IMG/VR virus record: IMGVR_UViG_3300032665_000218
Location: 1-21,811 of that record
DNA: 21,811 nt
Strand: one strand, 5' to 3'
Origin: a virus
In this document: one piece after another, positions 8,126 to 14,451 of the stretch
How the letters are laid out: the number at the start of each line of letters is the position of its first letter
Numbering within the stretch: the stretch's first letter is position 1
Notes under the pieces: generated by a model
What the model was told of the DNA's origin: nothing
Database searches by the model: none
Seen by the model: the letters and a program-made list of their open reading frames with translations, nothing else
Made by a program: the position numbers and the translations under genes

Positions 8126-9317
8126 TTTCTAGAATATTAAAACTTGATTCATCTACTTCATTAAATTCATCATTATAATATCTACCTGAATCTAAATATT
8201 GAATACTAAAAAATAGCGAATTATCTTCATTTTTACTTATATCTTTAATAACTCCTATTTTTTTATTTTTTAGTAAATAAACAATAAAAGTTATTTTTCC
8301 ATTTTGGATATTTTTTATATCTTCATCTGTTATTTTATAACTTTTATATTTATTAATTAATTTATTTAGATTATCTAAATAATAAGACGAATCAACAAGT
8401 TTTGTTTTCCATTCTTTATACCAATTTCCTAATTTATTTTCTAATTCAGAATCTATTTTAAATTTATTTTTAGTACATGTTTTAGAATTTAAAAACTTTT
8501 TAACTATATTATCAATATCACCTGTATAATTTTTAGAAAATACAATAATATCATGATTACAAATAATACTATTAACACTATTATCTACAAGAATTTTTTC
8601 CCATATTTTTCTTATTGATGAGGATGAACTTGTACTAGAAGTTAAGTAACCTACTTTATGTATAAATGCTTTGTAAATAAAAAAAGATATTCCATTACCT
8701 CTTAAAGTAGTTGGTATTCCACTTAGTTTATACGAATACCAATTCCTAACTTGTCTTCCTGGAAAATGAACTCTATTTAGATGATCAGTTTCTAATGTAA
8801 GATACATATATTTATCTGCTTTATTAAATTCCGGATTTTTTTCAATAAGGTCATTTATTTCCTTAGTAAAAAGTATTTGATATATTTCAAAATTATCTCC
8901 ATAGCCCCTGTTTAACTCTCCTGTTTGTTTATACATTGGGGAACTTTTATCTACTTTTTTAAAATCTATATCAAATTCTTTTTTATCTTTTTTAATTGGA
9001 GTTATATTTAGATATTTATTTTTAATAAAATTTTCAATCCACTTTTTTAATCCTTCTTTATTAATAGAATTATTAATATTATTTCTAAATTTATTTAATA
9101 AGTCTTTATCGTTATTTAATAATTCTTTAATTTTAATAAAATTTTTATCACCCACTTTTTCTGGATTTTGAATTTGATTTAAAGTTATTTTATCATCTAT
9201 AATAGTTTTTAATTTATTTTCTAATTCTAAATTAGTTTCATAATCATTAAGTAAATAAGAACCTTTTAAATCTTCCTTTTTCAATTCTAAGATAAAGTCT
9301 AAATATTTTTTTATCAT
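8106..9317 (-). CDS. Tagged protein with a GNAT-like acetyltransferase segment
   Basis: This 403-aa protein begins MIKKYLDFILE, a near-perfect match to the T4 capsid-targeting peptide, with a potential cut after I9-L10-E11. Residues ~10-130 are charged and mostly helical. Residues ~168-265 look like a GNAT fold: YMYLTLETDHLNRVHF (170-185), then TLRGNGISFFIYKAF (204-218) as the acetyl-CoA-binding [RQ]-x-x-G-x-[GA]-like loop. The stretch GYLTSSTSSSSSIRKIWEKI (223-242) resembles the 'gy.L.S...S.....IW..L' strand-helix of GNAT-like phage proteins. The C-terminal ~60 residues (VYLLKNKKIGVIKDI, SIQYLDSGRYYNDEF) look like a small beta barrel. The final codons lie in the 48-bp border repeat and the first codons in the 69-bp leader repeat. 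I infer a packaged enzyme; the acetyltransferase call is from pattern recognition only. Confidence 0.55.
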   Translation of the reverse strand: MIKKYLDFILELKKEDLKGSYLLNDYETNLELENKLKTIIDDKITLNQIQNPEKVGDKNFIKIKELLNNDKDLLNKFRNNINNSINKEGLKKWIENFIKNKYLNITPIKKDKKEFDIDFKKVDKSSPMYKQTGELNRGYGDNFEIYQILFTKEINDLIEKNPEFNKADKYMYLTLETDHLNRVHFPGRQVRNWYSYKLSGIPTTLRGNGISFFIYKAFIHKVGYLTSSTSSSSSIRKIWEKILVDNSVNSIICNHDIIVFSKNYTGDIDNIVKKFLNSKTCTKNKFKIDSELENKLGNWYKEWKTKLVDSSYYLDNLNKLINKYKSYKITDEDIKNIQNGKITFIVYLLKNKKIGVIKDISKNEDNSLFFSIQYLDSGRYYNDEFNEVDESSFNILEKKKISL

Positions 9318-9353
9318 AATTTATATATTAAAACTATTAAATATAATTTTCAT
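9285..9353 (-). repeat. 69-bp leader-plus-tag repeat, copy A
   Basis: This differs from 9777-9845 at only two positions. It spans the first ~11 codons of the 403-aa gene (the MIKKYLDFILE tag) and 36 bp upstream, including the TTTAATATATAAATT element. Both the regulatory leader and the tag have therefore been duplicated as one unit. Confidence 0.9.
9318..9332 (-). promoter_or_regulatory. TTTAATATATAAATT start-abutting element
   Basis: Read on the minus strand, this exact 15-mer is joined directly to the ATG of the 403-aa gene. It is identical to the sequences before the 259-aa and 134-aa genes. No Shine-Dalgarno sequence is present. Confidence 0.5.
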
Positions 9354-9398
9354 TTGTAATACATGGTATATATTAGATTTATAAATTGAATTTTTTCT
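9351..9398 (-). repeat. 48-bp cassette-border repeat, copy 2
   Basis: This is the partner of 8078-8125, with three mismatches. It starts 6 bp after the stop of the 134-aa gene and meets the upstream edge of the 69-bp leader repeat of the 403-aa gene, overlapping it by three bases. It is thus the junction between two tandem gene cassettes. Confidence 0.85.
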
Positions 9399-9404
9399 AA
9401 TTTA

Positions 9405-9809
9405 TTATTTAAACATTTTTTTATAAATACTAGGAGCTTTTTTTAGATCTAATATTTTAGCTTTAATATTTTTAACCTCATTATCAATAGCCTTTTTTAA
9501 TCTATGATGCCCATCTATAATCATACCATAAGTACCATCTAAATTTTTACATATGATTATAGGATATTTAAGATCTGATTTTTGTGCCCTTTCTAAAGTT
9601 TTTTTATCTTTTTTATCTAAGTGAATACATTTATCTTTAATATCTTCTACCTTAATATCAACTATTGGTTCATCTTTTAAAAATTCTTGAATCATATGGA
9701 TAGTTATAGTTTTTTCTTTACCATTTATATCCATTGTCCAACTTGTTTCATTGTAATTTTTATCAACTTCATTATCTTCTAAGATAAATTCTAAATATTT
9801 TTTAATCAT
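9405..9809 (-). CDS. Tagged ParB/sulfiredoxin-like domain protein
   Basis: This 134-aa protein starts MIKKYLEFILED, the closest copy here to the T4 capsid-targeting peptide, with possible cleavage after I9-L10-E11. The body carries a ParB/Srx-like core: a YPIIICKNLDGTYGMIIDG strand pair from residue 82, then DGHHRLKKAI (99-108) with the family's G-[HN]-H-R motif, and VKNIKAKILDL (112-122). ParB-like domains of this kind in phages may be NTPases or nucleases, so a host-DNA or nucleotide role after injection is possible. The protein is short, with the domain filling residues ~45-122. Its 5' end lies in the 69-bp leader repeat shared with the 403-aa gene and its 3' flank in the 48-bp border repeat. 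It diverges from the 419-aa gene across ~59 bp. Confidence 0.65.
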   Translation of the reverse strand: MIKKYLEFILEDNEVDKNYNETSWTMDINGKEKTITIHMIQEFLKDEPIVDIKVEDIKDKCIHLDKKDKKTLERAQKSDLKYPIIICKNLDGTYGMIIDGHHRLKKAIDNEVKNIKAKILDLKKAPSIYKKMFK

Positions 9810-9845
9810 AATTTATATATTAAAACTATTAAATATAATTTTCAT
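9777..9845 (-). repeat. 69-bp leader-plus-tag repeat, copy B
   Basis: This is the copy belonging to the 134-aa gene. It includes the codons of the MIKKYLEFILE tag, the ATG and 36 bp upstream. It matches copy A (9285-9353) at 67 of 69 positions. Confidence 0.9.
9810..9824 (-). promoter_or_regulatory. TTTAATATATAAATT start-abutting element
   Basis: On the minus strand this 15-mer ends at the base before the ATG of the 134-aa gene (9809). It is part of the duplicated leader. The divergent 419-aa gene has only a looser version (TATATTTATAA) before its ATG at 9869. Confidence 0.5.
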
Positions 9846-9868
9846 ATAAATAAAAAATATATTTATAA

Positions 9869-11128
9869 ATGGAAAAAAATCAAAATGAAGAAAACCTAAA
9901 TTTAGAAGAATTAATAAAGAATATAGTAGGTAATCCTAAATTTTTCGAACAAAATAATGTCTCTAACGAATTTTTATTAGAAATTATAGATGATATTTTA
10001 GTACTAGACCAATACTATTTATTACACAGTATAACACCTGTTTATACTTTTGAATTAGATACCGTTAAGGCTTTAATAGCTAAAGGACATCTTGAATTAG
10101 AAGAATTACAATACTTAACTTTAAATACTTATTTTAATTTTGATAAAGACTTTATTACTGAATATCAAGATCATCTTAATTGGAATAAAATTATTTTAAG
10201 AAAAGCAAATGTAACTGGTTTAGTTAGTTTTAATAAATTAGAAAGACAAAAAATAGAAGAATTAAATCTTTGGGATTTAGCTAGCTCTTTTCAATTAGAG
10301 AAAAAGTTTATTAAAAGAAATAGACAATTTTTAAATTGGGAAATTATTAGCATAACTAATGACTTCAAACAAGAAGAATTATCTGACTATCCAGAATTAA
10401 TTAACTACAAAGCAGATGGTATTAAAGAACCAGTAACTATTATTGAAACACCTTCTTTAAATGAAGATGGATTCTTAGCATTTGATAATGTTAAACCTAT
10501 TGATAATGAAGTAACTGAAAATTTTCATGATTTAAGAAGAGAATTATTACAAAGACAAAAAGATCCAAATGCTGATACCAAAGAGATAATAGAAAAAATG
10601 GCAGCTATTAGAAAAGAAAAATTTAAGGATATTACACCTAATCAACTAAAATCTGAGATAAAAGCAGAAGATATACCCGAAACTCCGAATATGGTTAAAT
10701 TTGAAGATGATGTTTATGAAATAACTAAACCAAAAACTACAATAAAAGAAGAAATTATTGAATATTCTAAAATACTTAGTCATAATATATTAAGTCATAC
10801 TTTTTCTCAAAAGTTCACAATACCTGTTGGAAATACAGATCCTGAGTTAGCTAAACAAGCTTTAGCAGAATTAATTAATAATTGTCAACAAGATGTTAAA
10901 TTTGATGAAGATAAAGGAGAATTAATTTTAGATGGTAAGACACAAATTCCTTATCAAAAAGATATTTGGTTCCCTTCACCAAATGAAGAAACTTCAAAGG
11001 TAGAGTTAATAACAGATACTCCAACAACTCCATTAACGGATGTTTATGTACCAGTTAAAGAAGAAAAGAAAACATCTACAATTGGTAAATTTTTTAACAA
11101 AATAAAAAACATATTTAATGGCAAATAA
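9869..11128 (+). CDS. Phage protein with helical repeats and a possible portal-like (gp20) segment
   Basis: This 419-aa protein has no tag. Residues ~1-170 are helical and contain two copies of an F-I-x-x-[YR]...L-N-W-x-x-I repeat (FITEYQDHLNWNKII near 95 and FIKRNRQFLNWEIIS near 148), a type seen in hypothetical proteins of large phages. Residues ~200-300 are charged, with a likely coiled coil around EIIEKMAAIRKEKF. Residues ~316-380 (FTIPVGNTDPELAKQALAEL, then VKFDEDKGELILDG and DIWFPSPN) recall, in order and spacing, the stretch of T4-type portal proteins that reads I-D-V-G-N-x-P...A...Y-D-x-x-T-G-E...W-L-P. The rest of a portal is missing. The C-terminus is basic (KFFNKIKNIFNGK). The gene overlaps gp47 by 11 bp, so the two are co-expressed. 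Function is unknown; the portal resemblance is from memory and unverified. Confidence 0.6.
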   Translation: MEKNQNEENLNLEELIKNIVGNPKFFEQNNVSNEFLLEIIDDILVLDQYYLLHSITPVYTFELDTVKALIAKGHLELEELQYLTLNTYFNFDKDFITEYQDHLNWNKIILRKANVTGLVSFNKLERQKIEELNLWDLASSFQLEKKFIKRNRQFLNWEIISITNDFKQEELSDYPELINYKADGIKEPVTIIETPSLNEDGFLAFDNVKPIDNEVTENFHDLRRELLQRQKDPNADTKEIIEKMAAIRKEKFKDITPNQLKSEIKAEDIPETPNMVKFEDDVYEITKPKTTIKEEIIEYSKILSHNILSHTFSQKFTIPVGNTDPELAKQALAELINNCQQDVKFDEDKGELILDGKTQIPYQKDIWFPSPNEETSKVELITDTPTTPLTDVYVPVKEEKKTSTIGKFFNKIKNIFNGK

Positions 11129-12239
11129 AATATTTTTAATAGGAGACTTCCATCTATCCCTTGGATTTCCTAATAAAGTTGATAAATGGTTTAAGGTTTC
11201 ACAAGAGTATTGTGAAACCTTCCTTTTCCCTTTAATGGAAAAAGAATTAGATAAAGATGATATAATAGTTCAATTAGGAGACTTATTTGATAATAGAGAC
11301 GTAGTTCCTATTAATATCTTAAATTATGCTCAAGATATATTAGAACGTATGGCTTCTATTTGTCCTGTACATGTTTTGATAGGTAATCACGATATATATA
11401 CAAAATCTACAAATGATATAAACTCATTGAAAAGTTTCAAACATATTCCTAATGTTAATATTTATGAAAAGCCTGAGCGAATAGAATTTAATAATAAATC
11501 TATTTTGATGATGCCTTGGATTGAAAAGAAAAGTGATCAAGTAGAAGTTCTTAAAGAAAACTCAGGTAGTGATTTTTTATTCTGTCATTCTGATTTAAAT
11601 GGGGCAAGAATGCATTTAAATTCAGTAGCACATAAAAACCTACACAAAATAGATGTAGAGGATTTTGATGGGTATAAAGGGGTATATTCAGGACATATAC
11701 ATATTCTACAAAGAAATAAAAACTTTACTTTTGTTGGATCTGTACATGAGATGGATAGAAATGATATAGATAATCAAAAGGGTATTTTTATTTTAGATAC
11801 TGATTCAGATACTGAAAAATTTGTACCAAATAATGTATCACCTAAATTTAAGAAAGTTTATTTAAGAAAAGAGGATGATATAGATAGTTTGGATAAGATT
11901 GATAAAAAGGATTGGATTGATTTATTTATCTCTAATAGTTTATTAATCAATAATAGAAAGTTAAGAAGAAAAATTGAAGGTGTATTGGAAACTGGTAATT
12001 TTACGAGTGTAGAATATATAGATGATATTACTTCAAAAACAGAAGAGGTTGCTCAAGTAGATATAACAAGTATTTTAAATGAGGGTGATATATTAACAAT
12101 ATCAAATGATTATAAAGATATAATTCAAGGATATATTTCAAATATGGAATGGGATAATAAAAAGATTAAATCAGGAGTGTTAGATGAGTTTGGAAATATA
12201 TTAAGAATATATGAAGAGAATTATAAAAATAAAAAATAA
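11118..12239 (+). CDS. 47: Recombination nuclease subunit gp47 (SbcD/Mre11-like)
   Basis: This 373-aa protein is a calcineurin-type metallophosphoesterase. All the metal-binding motifs are present in order: GDFH (9-12), GDLFDNR (54-60), GNHD (89-92), H157 in FCHSD, and SGHIH (191-195). In T4, gp47 pairs with the ATPase gp46 to resect DNA ends during recombination-dependent replication. The length is slightly above T4 gp47 (339 aa), with the extra part in the C-terminal region that binds the ATPase coiled-coil base. The start ATG lies inside the last codons of the 419-aa gene. The usual partner gene 46 is not downstream. Instead the last 73 bp of this gene are repeated 264 bp further on, after a small ORF, indicating a rearrangement at its 3' end. 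Confidence 0.88.
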   Translation: MANKIFLIGDFHLSLGFPNKVDKWFKVSQEYCETFLFPLMEKELDKDDIIVQLGDLFDNRDVVPINILNYAQDILERMASICPVHVLIGNHDIYTKSTNDINSLKSFKHIPNVNIYEKPERIEFNNKSILMMPWIEKKSDQVEVLKENSGSDFLFCHSDLNGARMHLNSVAHKNLHKIDVEDFDGYKGVYSGHIHILQRNKNFTFVGSVHEMDRNDIDNQKGIFILDTDSDTEKFVPNNVSPKFKKVYLRKEDDIDSLDKIDKKDWIDLFISNSLLINNRKLRRKIEGVLETGNFTSVEYIDDITSKTEEVAQVDITSILNEGDILTISNDYKDIIQGYISNMEWDNKKIKSGVLDEFGNILRIYEENYKNKK

Positions 12240-12240
12240 A
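12168..12240 (+). repeat. 73-bp direct repeat, copy 1 (gp47 3' end)
   Basis: This covers the codons for the last ~23 residues of gp47 (SGVLDEFGNILRIYEENYKNKK) and its stop. Copy 2 at 12432-12504 matches at 70 of 73 positions and is 264 bp away, a multiple of three. Confidence 0.95.
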
Positions 12241-12241
12241 T

Positions 12242-12451
12242 ATGAAAGAACAAGAAGTAGAAGATGTGTTAATGAAGTATCAATGGGATTTTTGTGGTTT
12301 AGAAACAAACCAAAAGATTTATAATGAATTAGGAAAACCTAATATTAATGTTGATCTTAATATAAATTTAGGTATTAATGATTGGTTTAGATTATTAGGA
12401 ATCAATAAAGAAATAGTAGTAAATAAGGTAGAAATCAGGAGTATTAGATGA
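12242..12451 (+). CDS. Small ORF between gp47 repeats, possibly truncated gene
   Basis: This 69-aa ORF (MKEQEVEDVLMKYQWDFCGL...) begins one base after copy 1 of the repeated gp47 tail. Its last ~7 codons (EIRSIR) are read out of frame from copy 2. The natural 3' end was therefore probably replaced when the repeat arose. The interior (GKPNINVDLNINLGINDWF) is not recognisable. It has no tag and no membrane segment. It may be a small functional protein using the A-rich end of gp47 as its leader, or the remnant of a longer gene. Confidence that it is expressed is low. Confidence 0.35.
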   Translation: MKEQEVEDVLMKYQWDFCGLETNQKIYNELGKPNINVDLNINLGINDWFRLLGINKEIVVNKVEIRSIR

Positions 12452-12504
12452 GTTTGGAAAAATATTAAGAATATATGAAGAAAATTATAAAAATAAAAAA
12501 TAAA
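12432..12504 (+). repeat. 73-bp direct repeat, copy 2 (duplicated gp47 tail)
   Basis: This differs from 12168-12240 by three substitutions. In the gp47 frame it still encodes SGVLDEFGKILRIYEENYKNKK and a stop, but nothing upstream joins it to a coding frame. It ends one base before the ATG at 12505, so it also serves as the A-rich leader of the next gene. Confidence 0.95.
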
Positions 12505-12867
12505 ATGGAACATTTTAAAGTTATTAAAAAAAATAAAAGTGAAGTAGCTTTTATAATAAAAGATAATGAATGGTATGTATACGATGCTGGCTATAAAGAA
12601 ATTTTTTATAACCTTGATCCTATTAAAGTACCTAATTACGTAAATCCTGAAGAAAGTTATACTAATTATAAAATAGAAGATAAAAAGAATTATCTTTTAC
12701 AATTATTCAAATCAATTGATTGGAATAATTGCGAATATATAATACATACGGATAAAGATCCTTTTTATTCAGATATATCTGTATATTTATTTGCTGAAAT
12801 AGTTTATAAACAATATACAATATATAAACAAAGGGAAGAAACTATAAACCTAATTTTAAAAAATTAA
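12505..12867 (+). CDS. Hypothetical protein downstream of duplicated gp47 tail
   Basis: This is a 120-aa protein of unknown function (MEHFKVIKKNKSEVAFIIKD...). I chose the ATG at 12505 rather than the in-frame ATG at 12475 because the latter lies within the 73-bp repeat of the gp47 3' end. The A-rich sequence before 12505 mirrors that before the small ORF at 12242. The sequence starts with a likely beta hairpin (VAFIIKDNEWYVYDAGYKEIF), and NCEYIIHTDKDPFYSD (~75-90) is the most distinctive stretch. There is no tag, signal peptide or transmembrane segment. It is the last gene of the plus-strand run and meets the 189-aa gene at a shared terminator. Confidence 0.6.
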   Translation: MEHFKVIKKNKSEVAFIIKDNEWYVYDAGYKEIFYNLDPIKVPNYVNPEESYTNYKIEDKKNYLLQLFKSIDWNNCEYIIHTDKDPFYSDISVYLFAEIVYKQYTIYKQREETINLILKN

Positions 12868-12880
12868 AAAGAAATAAAAA

Positions 12881-12906
12881 AGCAAGGATTATCTTCCTTG
12901 CTTTTT
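12881..12906. terminator. Bidirectional terminator between convergent genes
   Basis: The stem AGCAAGGA (12881-12888) and TCCTTGCT (12895-12902) has a six-base loop. A-rich sequence precedes it and a short T run follows. It serves the plus-strand 120-aa gene. For the minus strand it includes the last codons and TAA of the 189-aa gene, as with the terminator at 5774-5810. Confidence 0.85.
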
Positions 12907-13458
12907 CCATGTTATGGTGATTTTATCTTTATTAAAATCAATTATTTTTTGAACTTTTACATCAAAAGATTCATATTGAATTTCTTCTATATCATAATTA
13001 TCAAAGTTATTTAATATTAAAGATATAATTAATTTTTGATATTCAATTGGTAATATTTCTATTATCTCAAAAGAATATGGTAATGTTTTTTTAGATTCTA
13101 AAATATTTTTTTCTATACATATTTTACATTCTTCTGGGTACTCTAACAAAATATCTTCTACTATAATAGGACCATGAAAAAAAACTGCTTTTTCTTCAAC
13201 TACCATTTTTTTATATATTTCTTTAAGTCTTTCTCTTAAATCAAGATACAATGAATCTTCTAACCATTCACCTTGTTTTAATCCTAAATCAGCTGCTTCA
13301 ATAAATTCTTCTTCATTTATATCTTCATCAAAATCTATACCTCCTAATCCATTTTTATCTATATAAGGTCTTTTTGGACCTTCCCAATCCATATTTTGTA
13401 GTTCTCCATTTTTGTCAATGTGAGCTTCAAATTGATTAAAGTTTTTTAAATTTTTCAT
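12889..13458 (-). CDS. Tagged acidic protein of unknown function
   Basis: This 189-aa protein begins MKNLKNFNQFEAHIDKNG, which fits the shared tag's F-x-x-F-E spacing, but the residue two before E11 is Q rather than L or I. It is thus the weakest tag member. Residues ~20-60 are strongly acidic (GIDFDEDINEEEFIEAADLG). The middle is helical (LRERLKEIYKKMVVEEKAVFF). Residues ~100-170 resemble the 'Yp..c..cie..i......P..y..li' helical patterns of other phage accessory proteins. The end (ITITWKKQGR) is a beta strand. There are no catalytic motifs. It shares a 22-bp palindromic start region with the divergent 234-aa gene, so the two are probably expressed together. Confidence 0.6.
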   Translation of the reverse strand: MKNLKNFNQFEAHIDKNGELQNMDWEGPKRPYIDKNGLGGIDFDEDINEEEFIEAADLGLKQGEWLEDSLYLDLRERLKEIYKKMVVEEKAVFFHGPIIVEDILLEYPEECKICIEKNILESKKTLPYSFEIIEILPIEYQKLIISLILNNFDNYDIEEIQYESFDVKVQKIIDFNKDKITITWKKQGR

Positions 13459-13484
13459 AATTAATATATATATATTAATTATGA
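13455..13484. promoter_or_regulatory. 30-bp perfect palindrome with both divergent start codons
   Basis: The region between the two start codons (13459-13480) reads AATTAATATAT followed by its exact reverse complement. The symmetry extends outward through both ATG codons by one more base on each side. Each half matches the TTAATATATA start-abutting element, so it probably acts as a bidirectional promoter or initiation site. There is no space for a normal leader or Shine-Dalgarno site. Confidence 0.7.
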
Positions 13485-14185
13485 TTATTAAAAAATTTAA
13501 TGACTTTATTTTAAATGAAAATTTAAAAACTTATCCTTTTTTAACAGTATCTAAATATTTAGATAGTTTAGGATTAGAAGAAAGATATGATTACTATAAT
13601 ATGTTTGGGGCAGATAAAATTTATATAACATTGCGTCCTACAAATAAACATTTATATAAACAAATAATTACTAAATTAGAAAATTTTTATGGATGGTATT
13701 TAGCATTTGTTAATAAAAAAGATTTTACAGATGATAAAGATGTTAATTTTTATAAAGATTTTATTGAAGAGTATATAGAAGGTAATGAAGAAAAAGATAA
13801 TCAAGATGAGCCTATAGGTAGATTATGTTTTGAACCTAAATATGATAGAATTATAGATTATAATGATATTCCTGATAAGATATATCATATAACAAATAGT
13901 AGATTTTATTTTAAAATAATGAAAAAAGGACTTATACCAAAACACTTAGATAGAATTAGTTATCATCCTGATAGAATCTTTTTTGGAACTAGTGAGGATA
14001 TTTGTATGGAATTAGCAAGACACTCAGATTTTGAATTAAGACAACCTATTATACTAACAATTGATGCTAAAGGGTTAAAAGAAAAAGGTTTTAAATTTTA
14101 TGAAGATTCTAATCTTCATGATGGAGGTATTTATGTAATCGAAAATATACATCCTAAATATATTATAGAGTATAAAAAAATTTAA
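13481..14185 (+). CDS. Putative capsid-packaged ADP-ribosyltransferase-like protein
   Basis: This 234-aa protein begins MIIKKFNDFILNENL, a good copy of the shared tag with possible cleavage after L11-N12-E13. Residues ~1-115 show no recognisable domain. The C-terminal half looks like an ART fold of the KptA/Tpt1-DarT type: KIYHIT (133-138), FKIMKKGLIPK (144-154), HPDRIFFGT (162-170), PIILTID (189-195), then FYEDSNLHDGGIYVIENI (206-223) as the last strands. An H in the first strand and the I...GL.P helix are seen; no clear second-strand catalytic glutamate can be assigned. It differs from the 259-aa protein, so two separate ART-like payloads may be carried. The gene diverges from the 189-aa gene and converges, with a 5-bp gap, on the 86-aa gene. 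Confidence 0.55.
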   Translation: MIIKKFNDFILNENLKTYPFLTVSKYLDSLGLEERYDYYNMFGADKIYITLRPTNKHLYKQIITKLENFYGWYLAFVNKKDFTDDKDVNFYKDFIEEYIEGNEEKDNQDEPIGRLCFEPKYDRIIDYNDIPDKIYHITNSRFYFKIMKKGLIPKHLDRISYHPDRIFFGTSEDICMELARHSDFELRQPIILTIDAKGLKEKGFKFYEDSNLHDGGIYVIENIHPKYIIEYKKI

Positions 14186-14190
14186 TATTA

Positions 14191-14451
14191 TTAATATTTA
14201 ATAATCTTTAATACTAACTCACCATCTCCTTTAATAAGTCTATGGTAAACTTCTGCTTTAATAAAGATTGGTTTATCAAAACAAATTGGTAATTCATTAT
14301 CTCTTTGAAATTGCCAATTTGTTTCTCCAACACATTCTATTAAACGATCTTCCCGATCTCTATGCCATTCTAAATCTTCTACATCTATATCTTTATTAAA
14401 AGTTCTGATATAGTAATTATCTTTTATTTCTTCACTAAATGGAAATTTCAT
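14191..14451 (-). CDS. Conserved phage cupin-like small protein
   Basis: This 86-aa protein matches a small family widespread in tailed phages, recognised by LEWHRDREDR (27-36), ETNWQFQRDNELP (43-55) and EVYHRLIKGDGELVLKI (67-83). The H-x-D...H-R spacing and the predicted all-beta pattern suggest a small cupin barrel that could bind a metal, but its function is not known to me. It carries no packaging tag, unlike its upstream neighbour. Its ATG overlaps the TGA of the metalloprotease gene by four bases (ATGA), so it is translationally coupled to it. Confidence 0.7.
   Translation of the reverse strand: MKFPFSEEIKDNYYIRTFNKDIDVEDLEWHRDREDRLIECVGETNWQFQRDNELPICFDKPIFIKAEVYHRLIKGDGELVLKIIKY

Noticed and set aside
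12475-12504. ATG at 12475 as the start of the 120-aa protein
   Set aside because: These codons are the duplicated gp47 tail read in another frame; the ATG right after the repeat (12505) is the simpler start.
12319-12513. 64-aa open frame on the minus strand
   Set aside because: It lies opposite the plus-strand ORF at 12242 and the gp47 repeat. Its product is low-complexity and hydrophobic (phenylalanine, isoleucine, leucine), as expected from antisense AT-rich sequence, and no start signal is present.
14182-14215. AT-rich inverted repeat between the convergent 234-aa and 86-aa genes as a terminator
   Set aside because: The symmetry is weak, contains no G/C pairs and cannot be distinguished from chance in such AT-rich DNA.
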